Source: an uncultured Saprospiraceae bacterium
GTDB lineage: Bacteria > Bacteroidota > Bacteroidia > Chitinophagales > Saprospiraceae
Length of the DNA: 5,506 nucleotides
Direction: 5' to 3'
Assembly: GCA_938002705.1 (NCBI GenBank)
Contig: CALLAG010000009.1
Span: forward strand, 1-5,506
Made by a program: the position numbers and the translations under genes
Notes under the pieces: generated by a model
Databases searched by the model: none
The model's input: only the letters and a program-made list of their open reading frames with translations
Told to the model about the DNA's origin: nothing
Shown: piece after piece, positions 1 to 5,506 of the stretch
Layout of the letters: every line of letters begins with the position of its first letter
How positions within the stretch are numbered: the stretch's first letter is position 1

Positions 1-1607
1 TCAATATCAGCAGCCTCACCATCGGTATCTAAAGCTTCTTTGTAAGATCTGAGGTCTATACCTTCTTCAGAAAGAAGCATTTTCTTACTATTAGATAGAC
101 CATTGATGACGATATTAATACCAGAGTCTTCTCTTATAGATTCTATGTTTTCTTGTATTTGATCGAGTAGGGTATTACCTATAAGGCCTATACCTATCAT
201 GTAGAGATGCACTGTCTTATGCTCTGATAAGAAAAAGGCATCATGAATGGCGTTCATTGCTTTATTGGCACAATTCTGCTTGACAGCAAAAGAAATATTT
301 AGTTCTGATGACCCTTGAGCAATGGCTTCTATATTGATACCATTGTTACCTAAGGTACTAAATAAAGTACCTGCTACTCCTGGGCTATTCTTCATATTCT
401 CACCTATAATAGCGATAAGAGCGTTATGGCTATGCACCTTAACAGGATCAACAAGATTTCTCCTTAATTCGAATGCAAATTCTTCTTCTATACATTTTTT
501 AGCATTGTCACTATCAGACTGCATAATAGCTACAGTGATAGAGTGTTCTGATGAGGCCTGAGTTATCATTATGATATTGATATCCTGACTGGCCAAACTT
601 CTAAATAATCTAGAAGCTATACCCGAGACACCTTGCATCCCTGTTCCTTCGACAGTGACGAGTGCTACATTTTCTATAGCTGATAAGCCTGATATGGATT
701 TATCTTTTTTATTATTCGTGTGGTGTATAAGTGTTCCAGGATGTTTTGGGTTGAATGTATTTTTTATTTTAGTAGGAATACCGCTTTCTCTGACCGGTCT
801 GATAGTAGGGGAGTATAAGACTTTAGCACCGAAGTGTGACATTTCCATTGCTTCAGCATAACTCAATTCTTCTATGGGATAAGCATTTTTTACCTTTCTA
901 GGATCTGATGTAAGTACACCATCTACGTCTGTCCATATTTCCAGAACCTCAGCACTTACAGCGGCTGCAATGATGGCTGCACTATAATCTGACCCGCCAC
1001 GACCTAGAGTTGTTGTTCTGCCTGAGCTATAGTCCGAACCTATAAAACCAGTAATGACATATATCTTATCATTATCTAGAAGCTTCTCCTGTATAATTTT
1101 GTTAGTCTCTTCAAAATTAACCCTTGCAGAGCCATAAGAATCATCCGTTTTGACATACTTTCTTGCATCGATATACTCTGCATCATATCCGGAGTCCATT
1201 AGGTATTGTGCAAAAACAAAAGCACAATTACGCTCACCAAAGCTTAGAATGTAATCACGAGTTCTGTCAGATGCTTCCTGTATGAGTTGTACACCAGATA
1301 GAAGATTATCTAAGATGTTATGGTTTTCTTCTAGATCTGACTTAATAGACTGAAAAAGCCCACGACTCAGTAGATTTTCAGCTATTGTATTGACTTTCTT
1401 TTTGAATTCCTTGAATAATGGCTTGTAGTCATCATTATCTTTGGCAAGATTAGTCATACTAATAAGCATGTCTGTGACACCGCTAAATGCCGATACAACG
1501 ACATAAAGATTACCAGTGGATGTTGTATTATCTACTATAATATCTTTGACCAGCCTAAGCCGCTCTGCATTGGCTACTGATGTGCCACCGAACTTTAGAA
1601 CTTTCAT
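1..1607 (-). CDS. thrA: Bifunctional aspartate kinase / homoserine dehydrogenase I, N-terminal 535 codons (3' end outside window)
   Basis: ThrA catalyses the first step (phosphorylation of aspartate) and third step (reduction of aspartate semialdehyde to homoserine) of threonine and methionine synthesis in the cytosol; the kinase product also feeds lysine. The protein opens MKVLKFGGTSVANAERL, the kinase nucleotide-binding signature with Lys5. TTTLGRGGSDYSA (about residues 198-210), EIWTDVDGV, DPRKV and FGAKVL are the other expected kinase motifs. Two ACT-type regulatory segments follow at about 316-380 and 390-460, each carrying QASSE or QGSSE, which suggests allosteric feedback, probably by threonine as in the family. 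The homoserine dehydrogenase Rossmann loop GIGLIG is at 472-477, and the window ends about 60 residues later. Family members are about 810-820 residues, so roughly a third is missing. The start is secure because an in-frame TAA (1608-1610) directly precedes the ATG. The alignment in memory to E. coli ThrA is collinear, including the fusion, so LysC alone is unlikely. No frameshift is seen. Confidence 0.95.
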   Translation of the reverse strand, partial: MKVLKFGGTSVANAERLRLVKDIIVDNTTSTGNLYVVVSAFSGVTDMLISMTNLAKDNDDYKPLFKEFKKKVNTIAENLLSRGLFQSIKSDLEENHNILDNLLSGVQLIQEASDRTRDYILSFGERNCAFVFAQYLMDSGYDAEYIDARKYVKTDDSYGSARVNFEETNKIIQEKLLDNDKIYVITGFIGSDYSSGRTTTLGRGGSDYSAAIIAAAVSAEVLEIWTDVDGVLTSDPRKVKNAYPIEELSYAEAMEMSHFGAKVLYSPTIRPVRESGIPTKIKNTFNPKHPGTLIHHTNNKKDKSISGLSAIENVALVTVEGTGMQGVSGIASRLFRSLASQDINIIMITQASSEHSITVAIMQSDSDNAKKCIEEEFAFELRRNLVDPVKVHSHNALIAIIGENMKNSPGVAGTLFSTLGNNGINIEAIAQGSSELNISFAVKQNCANKAMNAIHDAFFLSEHKTVHLYMIGIGLIGNTLLDQIQENIESIREDSGINIVINGLSNSKKMLLSEEGIDLRSYKEALDTDGEAADI

Positions 1608-1801
1608 TTAACCCATTATCTTATATTTTATAATGCAGAATTTATGCCATAAAGCAACAACACATTAAATTTATTTTACATATATGGCAGCGTTTGTATC
1701 TTTTATATTGTTAAATAAATTATAAGTTAAAATGTACATATCTTAAGTGCTAAGCCTTATTATTGTTAGTCCTTAGATTATAACTACAAAACAAATATCC
1801 A
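1608..1801. promoter_or_regulatory. Divergent intergenic region between thrA and the secreted-protein gene
   Basis: These 194 AT-rich bases must hold the 5' control regions of both divergent genes. A weak Bacteroidota-type promoter candidate for the rightward gene is TTTG at 1693-1696, then 19 bases, then TAAATTAT at 1716-1723; it matches only TA and TT of the TAnnTTTG -7 consensus, so it is tentative. A short AT inverted repeat (TTATA, three bases, TATAA) lies at 1621-1633, just upstream of the thrA start. Neither start has a purine-rich Shine-Dalgarno sequence. I see no riboswitch, no threonine-rich leader peptide and no attenuator ahead of thrA. Confidence 0.4.
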
Positions 1802-3946
1802 ATGCGTCTATTCCTTATAACTATTGTAAGTGCATTTTTAAGCTTTATTCCTAATAAAGTCAGTGCTTTCGAATTACACTGCCCTCAAGATTACTGGCTG
1901 GATTGTGGCGCAGAAATATGGGATCTCTCACAATATGGGAATGCATATTACTCTATTAATTATATACAGTACGATGCAGGACTTGCTCATGTACAATATC
2001 ATTTGTCATCGTGTAATACTGGCTATATAACAAGAACATGGACGGTAGAGGATCAATACTGGAACTTGCACTCATGTACACAGACACTTTATATAGAAGG
2101 AGGTGACTTTAAGTTTTCGGATATAACATGGCCACTTAATGATCTACACCTCGATGGATGTGATGCTAATGCCCATCCCAATAACTTACCTGCAGAATAT
2201 CAAAGACCCAGTTGGAATTATGTCACTTGTAGTCAGGTCGCATCCTCTTATCGAGATCAAGTATTTCACTTTGGTCCAGATTGCAAAAAAATATTAAGAC
2301 AGTGGACAGTGATAGACTGGTGTACATATACTGGTGGTAGTAAAGGTATCTACAGATATAGCCAAACTATTAAAATCAGTAGAGACGAAGCACCAATAGT
2401 TTCTTGTGCAAAAGAGATATCAGTACAATCAACCAGATGTGATAGCGCTTATGTAAGCATACCAGGAGTTGCTATAGACGGCGTATCTTGTACAGGTGAT
2501 TATAGCGTAGTACATAATTATACGCATGCGATAAGTTCTTCAGATCCATCAGGTATGTATCCTGTAGGTACAACTACAGTCAGATATTCTGTAGAATATG
2601 CTTGTGGTAGTGAGGTAGTATGTCAGACCAATGTTAAGGTCAATGCTCCAGGTCCAGTACCATATTGCTTAGCAGATCTTAATGTCGTCCTTATGCCACA
2701 AGATACTGACGGTAACGGTACGATAGACGACGGCATGGTAGAAGTATGGGCTAAAGATGTCAATGTAGGATCTTACCACCCCTGTAACAATAATATGTTG
2801 CAGTTTTCTTTTTCAGCAGATGTTAACGATAACGTCAGAGTATTCACATGTGATGAGATAGGTTATAATACTGTACAGATGTGGGTGACTGACTATAGAG
2901 GCAATCAATCCTATTGTCTTGTCAATATCAATGTACAAAATAATGGTGCTAACATTCCTAACTGTGAGCCAGACATAGGAGCTCGTGATATAGTGTCCGG
3001 TAAGGCAATGGACGAAGACCAGAAACCTCTAACGGAGGTATTCATAACAGTCAAAGACAGACTACCTTATTATGAATATGTCACAGATATAGTAGAGACA
3101 GTCGACTTCATTACTCTTGATAGTTTCTATAATCAATCAGGATCTATCATATATATCTATGATACAGTAGTATCTACAGATACGATCGTTGTAGATTCAT
3201 TTGGTAGAATCAATGTACTTAACTTATATACGGACGAGACAGGACGATTCTATTCTAATGAGATTCCAATCAATAGAAATTATGAATTTACTGCATACAA
3301 AGCAGATGATATGTCTCTAATTAATGGATCAGATCTAAGTCTTCTTGCTAATTATGTTTTTGCAGGTGGAGAATTCAATAACCCATATACTTACCTAGCG
3401 GCTGACGTTAATGAGGATAAAGTTGTAGACATAGAAGATTATAATATTCTAAAAGATCTTATCAATGAAGAGGAAGATGAATGGCCGCAAGAAAGGCAAT
3501 GGGTATTCTACAGCGAGAAAGGAATGGAAGAAATGACAGCTCAGCCGTTAGATGATAGTCTATCAGAAATGATAGAAGTAGCTAACCTAAGTGGTACGGG
3601 TAATAAAATAAACTTCATGGGAATCCTTAAAGGAGACCTCACAAGATATGAGGCAACGACAGAATTACAATCAGAACCCGTATTAGAATATAGATCAGTA
3701 TTATCAGAGGAGACAATGTTATTTCCTAATCCATTCAAGAACAAATTGAATATACAAGGACCTGAAGGCGTAGACGTACAAGTAGAACTATATACACTTA
3801 CAGGTAAGAAAATCCTCCAAAGAACTCAGACAAGTAACACAGAATTAGAAATCGGCGCCGAATTACTTCCTAACGGTACGTATATGTATAGAATGGTAAT
3901 TAATGGTGAAGAAGTTAAGGCTGGCAAATTGGTAAGAGCTAATTAA
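1802..3946 (+). CDS. Secreted cysteine-rich HYR-like / dockerin-like modular protein with type IX secretion sorting domain
   Basis: A 714-residue extracellular or surface protein; no catalytic domain or ligand is recognisable. Residues 1-22 are a signal peptide ending VSA. Residues 23-280 hold HYR-like beta modules, with RTWTVED (78-84), ILRQWTVIDWC (164-174) and PVGTTTVRYSV (254-264). Residues 285-380 form another module beginning PVPYCLADLNV, with a calcium-loop-like DTDGNGTIDDG (301-311) and ending in VTDYRGNQSYC. From 396 a carboxypeptidase-regulatory-like strand begins (VSGKAMDEDQKPL) and appears to resume at TDETGRFYSNE (477-487) after an insertion. A dockerin-like pair follows: a degenerate half near 502-520 and a better half, DVNEDKVVDIED (535-546). 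An acidic linker leads to the T9SS type A sorting domain, about 637-714, with LFPNPF, LYTLTGKKIL and LPNGTYMYR. All 18 cysteines fall between 27 and 388. An in-frame TAA (1781-1783) with no earlier start fixes the ATG. Secretion by T9SS is well supported; adhesion or a structural role is a guess. Confidence 0.93.
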   Translation: MRLFLITIVSAFLSFIPNKVSAFELHCPQDYWLDCGAEIWDLSQYGNAYYSINYIQYDAGLAHVQYHLSSCNTGYITRTWTVEDQYWNLHSCTQTLYIEGGDFKFSDITWPLNDLHLDGCDANAHPNNLPAEYQRPSWNYVTCSQVASSYRDQVFHFGPDCKKILRQWTVIDWCTYTGGSKGIYRYSQTIKISRDEAPIVSCAKEISVQSTRCDSAYVSIPGVAIDGVSCTGDYSVVHNYTHAISSSDPSGMYPVGTTTVRYSVEYACGSEVVCQTNVKVNAPGPVPYCLADLNVVLMPQDTDGNGTIDDGMVEVWAKDVNVGSYHPCNNNMLQFSFSADVNDNVRVFTCDEIGYNTVQMWVTDYRGNQSYCLVNINVQNNGANIPNCEPDIGARDIVSGKAMDEDQKPLTEVFITVKDRLPYYEYVTDIVETVDFITLDSFYNQSGSIIYIYDTVVSTDTIVVDSFGRINVLNLYTDETGRFYSNEIPINRNYEFTAYKADDMSLINGSDLSLLANYVFAGGEFNNPYTYLAADVNEDKVVDIEDYNILKDLINEEEDEWPQERQWVFYSEKGMEEMTAQPLDDSLSEMIEVANLSGTGNKINFMGILKGDLTRYEATTELQSEPVLEYRSVLSEETMLFPNPFKNKLNIQGPEGVDVQVELYTLTGKKILQRTQTSNTELEIGAELLPNGTYMYRMVINGEEVKAGKLVRAN

Positions 3947-4011
3947 AAAATGTGACTATCGGCTTTTAAGAACCTCAAGTTAAATTATTTTCTAATAGGC
4001 CTTTAGGTATA

Positions 4012-4042
4012 TAATAACCGGTAGTTAAATTTAACATTATTA
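4012..4042. repeat. Nested AT-rich inverted repeats after the secreted-protein gene
   Basis: GTTAAATTTAAC at 4024-4035 is a perfect 12-base palindrome. It is flanked by TAATAA (4012-4017) and its reverse complement TTATTA (4037-4042), so the whole element could fold into one imperfect stem or offer a symmetric protein site. It starts 65 bases after the upstream stop codon. No T-run follows, so a terminator role is only possible, not shown; in AT-rich DNA such palindromes also arise by chance. Confidence 0.4.
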
Positions 4043-4046
4043 AGAT

Positions 4047-4072
4047 TCCACCTCCTAACTTACGTCAGTGGA
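4047..4072. repeat. Short inverted repeat TCCAC / GTGGA
   Basis: TCCAC (4047-4051) is reverse-complementary to GTGGA (4068-4072) across a 16-base loop. The surrounding bases (CCTCC on the left, GGAGGAA on the right) add an imperfect alternative pairing. It is G/C-richer than its surroundings and resembles the pyrimidine/purine bias of the hairpin at 4126-4156, so the two could be parts of one decayed repeat element; that link is inference. Confidence 0.3.
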
Positions 4073-4125
4073 GGAAACTGTAGTGTTTAGAAAACAAGAG
4101 GTACTAATAACAGCTAAAGTAAATT

Positions 4126-4156
4126 TCTCCCTTTGGAGGGAGATTAAAGAGGGAGG
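4126..4156. repeat. REP-like hairpin with duplicated purine arm
   Basis: TCTCCCT (4126-4132) pairs perfectly with AGGGAGA (4137-4143) around the loop TTGG. A second purine arm, AGAGGGAGG (4148-4156), repeats the core AGGGAG, so the pyrimidine arm could pair with either copy. This CTCCCTTTGGAGGGAG style with a second GGGAGG copy resembles short intergenic repeats common in Bacteroidota genomes. No T-run follows, which argues against a simple terminator. Repeat-family membership is from memory of style and needs a genome-wide count. Confidence 0.5.
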
Positions 4157-4170
4157 AACCCTAATTTTAT

Positions 4171-4190
4171 ACAATTGCATGAGTAATTGT
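4171..4190. repeat. Inverted repeat ACAATT / AATTGT
   Basis: ACAATT (4171-4176) and AATTGT (4185-4190) are perfect reverse complements around the eight-base loop GCATGAGT. Spacing and symmetry would suit either a small RNA hairpin or a dimeric regulator site, but six AT-rich base pairs are weak evidence. Confidence 0.35.
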
Positions 4191-4207
4191 GCTCCGTTAT
4201 ACATGAA

Positions 4208-4257
4208 AGTGCTTTGCATATTAGTTGGTTAAGCACTCACACTTATGCATTTATAAG
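4208..4257. repeat. Two adjacent inverted repeats upstream of the kinase gene
   Basis: AGTGCTT (4208-4214) is the perfect reverse complement of AAGCACT (4231-4237) across 16 bases. Immediately after, CTTAT (4242-4246) pairs with ATAAG (4253-4257) around GCATTT. The pair ends 69 bases before the kinase start, so it could lie in or just ahead of the kinase 5' untranslated region. No riboswitch family is recognised in it. Confidence 0.35.
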
Positions 4258-4326
4258 CATTAGTCCACTATATTATTTATCTTGGAATCAGAATATTAAA
4301 TAGTATAGTCAAACTTCTACTCTGTA

Positions 4327-5506
4327 ATGAGATCTTTATATCCTGGAGAACAAGGCCAGCTTCATGAGCTACAAGTAAAGCTCGACCGCCAAATGGTTAT
4401 ACATGACTTTATAAAGGAAGTCTTACAGCAAGATTCTGTAGATGACATCTTATGGTCTATATGCAACAATGTTATTTCCCGATTAGACTTAGAAGATTGT
4501 GTCATCTATCTTGTAGATGAAGACCGAAATCTTCTGATACAAAAAGCGGCCTATGGTCCCAAGAATCCGATAGCACAAGAAATAGCTGGCCAGTTAACTA
4601 TACCTATAGGCGAGGGAGTCGTCGGTACAGTAGCTAAGACTGGAGTATCAGAGATAATCTATGATACTACACAAGACCCAAGATATATTGTAGATGATAA
4701 TTTTCGGTTTTCGGAACTGGCAGTACCTATCATCTATAACGAAAAGGTTATAGGCGTTATAGATTCTGAGCATTCAGAAAAGAACTTCTATACCCAATCT
4801 CACTTACAAATGCTGGAGACAATATCCTCTCTGAGTGCTACAAGAATAGGATATGCCCTTGCTCATGAAGAATTGAAATCTTATAAAAATCAACTCGAAC
4901 AGATAGTATCTGAAAGAACTCAAAAGCTCAACGAATCTATAAAAAGACTACATGTCTCTAACACTAACCTTGAGAGGTATGCGCATATGGTCTCCCATGA
5001 CCTTAAGTCACCACTAAGAACCATCGGAGCATTTATACAATTAATAGAAAAAACGGAAACTAACCTCGGTGAAAAATCTAAAGAATATATTCTTTTGGTT
5101 AAAGACGCAGTTAGTGGAATGAGCCAACTATTGCAAGATATACTGAAAACATCAGTCAATAATAACAACAAGTCTCATGATACTGATATCGACTTAAATT
5201 CGATACTAGAAAGGGTACTGAATAACTTAAAGTATGAAATCATAAAAAACGATATCGAAATAGTCCATGATAACAATATGCCTCATTACTGGGGACTAGA
5301 ATCTCAATTCATACAGTTATTTCAGAACATTATCTCTAATAGTATAAAGTATAAGATACCGAACAAATCACAAAAAATTATTATTTCTTCATCACAAAAC
5401 GATTCTACAATAAGCATTAAGTTTCGTGATTATGGTATAGGTGTAGAGAGTGAATTTGTAAAAACAATGTTTGAATTAGGAGAAAGAGGATCTTTCGAAA
5501 AAGAGG
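4327..5506 (+). CDS. Cytosolic GAF-domain sensor histidine kinase, N-terminal 393 codons (3' end outside window)
   Basis: A two-component sensor expected to autophosphorylate on histidine and pass the phosphate to a response regulator not present here. There is no signal peptide or membrane segment, so it should sense a cytosolic or diffusible cue. A GAF domain spans about residues 25-178, with IPIGEGVVGTVAKTG (92-106) and AVPIIYNEKVIGVIDSE (132-148). A predicted coiled-coil linker runs about 178-218. The HisKA phosphoacceptor box is YAHMVSHDLKSPLRTI (218-233) with His224. In the ATPase domain the N-box FQNIISNSIKY (332-342) carries Asn338, and the G1 box DYGIG (368-372) carries Asp368. The window ends at about the F-box (MFELGERG, 381-388), so the G2 box and any receiver domain are not visible. 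An in-frame TAG (4306-4308) with no start between makes this ATG the first possible. GAF ligand unknown. Confidence 0.93.
   Translation, partial: MRSLYPGEQGQLHELQVKLDRQMVIHDFIKEVLQQDSVDDILWSICNNVISRLDLEDCVIYLVDEDRNLLIQKAAYGPKNPIAQEIAGQLTIPIGEGVVGTVAKTGVSEIIYDTTQDPRYIVDDNFRFSELAVPIIYNEKVIGVIDSEHSEKNFYTQSHLQMLETISSLSATRIGYALAHEELKSYKNQLEQIVSERTQKLNESIKRLHVSNTNLERYAHMVSHDLKSPLRTIGAFIQLIEKTETNLGEKSKEYILLVKDAVSGMSQLLQDILKTSVNNNNKSHDTDIDLNSILERVLNNLKYEIIKNDIEIVHDNNMPHYWGLESQFIQLFQNIISNSIKYKIPNKSQKIIISSSQNDSTISIKFRDYGIGVESEFVKTMFELGERGSFEKE

Larger units (their letters stand above)
3947..4326. other. 380-bp non-coding gap rich in inverted repeats
   Basis: No credible gene lies between the secreted-protein stop and the kinase start; the longest thing that catches the eye is a 17-codon ATG frame at 4179-4232 with no ribosome site. 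The gap contains at least five short inverted repeats, listed separately, none followed by the T-run expected of an intrinsic terminator. It presumably includes the 3' end of the upstream transcript and the kinase promoter. TATCTTGG at 4278-4285 is one mismatch from the Bacteroidota -7 motif TAnnTTTG, but no TTG is seen at the expected distance upstream, so I do not call it. Confidence 0.6.

Noticed and set aside
322..861. Two plus-strand open frames of 79 and 68 codons
   Set aside because: Both lie wholly inside thrA on the opposite strand, where the minus-strand reading gives well-conserved aspartokinase and ACT sequence; the plus-strand proteins resemble no family.
1763..1781. TTG plus TAGATTAT as a promoter for the secreted-protein gene
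   Set aside because: The two elements are only eight bases apart, far short of the roughly 19-21 bases used by Bacteroidota promoters.
3541..3744. Minus-strand 67-codon open frame
   Set aside because: It is antisense to the linker and start of the sorting domain of the secreted protein, whose own frame is clearly the coding one.
4126..4143. Intrinsic terminator for the secreted-protein gene
   Set aside because: The stem is good, but it is followed by TTAAAGAGGG rather than a T-run and lies 180 bases past the stop codon.
4179..4232. 17-codon ATG frame (MSNCAPLYMKVLCILVG) as a small protein or leader peptide
   Set aside because: No ribosome site, no fit to an amino-acid leader, it overlaps two inverted repeats, and such a short frame is expected by chance.
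4920..5171. Minus-strand 83-codon open frame
   Set aside because: It is antisense to the coiled coil and histidine box of the kinase; its hydrophobic look comes from reading that region backwards.

Overview
The window looks like a chromosomal piece of a Bacteroidota genome, most likely Saprospiraceae or a close relative. The DNA is AT-rich. No start codon has a convincing Shine-Dalgarno site, which is usual in this phylum. The central gene combines a type IX secretion (T9SS) C-terminal sorting domain with the cysteine-rich, HYR-like modules and single dockerin-like repeat that I associate with large secreted Saprospiraceae proteins. The taxon is inferred from protein style, not from a marker gene.

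Layout: (1) Positions 1-1607, minus strand, hold the N-terminal 535 codons of ThrA, the fused aspartate kinase/homoserine dehydrogenase; the rest lies off the left edge. (2) Positions 1608-1801 are a 194-bp divergent intergenic region. (3) Positions 1802-3946, plus strand, encode a complete 714-residue secreted modular protein of unknown function. (4) Positions 3947-4326 are a 380-bp gap with no gene but with a series of inverted repeats. (5) Positions 4327-5506, plus strand, encode the first 393 codons of a soluble GAF-domain sensor histidine kinase that runs off the right edge.

The three genes do not form an evident pathway. ThrA is housekeeping amino-acid biosynthesis (aspartate to threonine, methionine and lysine precursors). 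The secreted protein is an envelope or extracellular product. The kinase is a cytosolic two-component sensor whose partner is not visible. ThrA is transcribed divergently from the secreted protein, and the 380-bp gap separates that gene from the kinase, so each probably has its own promoter. I found no clear new biological system. The most unusual items are the architecture of the secreted protein (all 18 cysteines in the N-terminal 388 residues, and an apparent insertion splitting a carboxypeptidase-regulatory-like fold) and the hairpin-rich gap after it.
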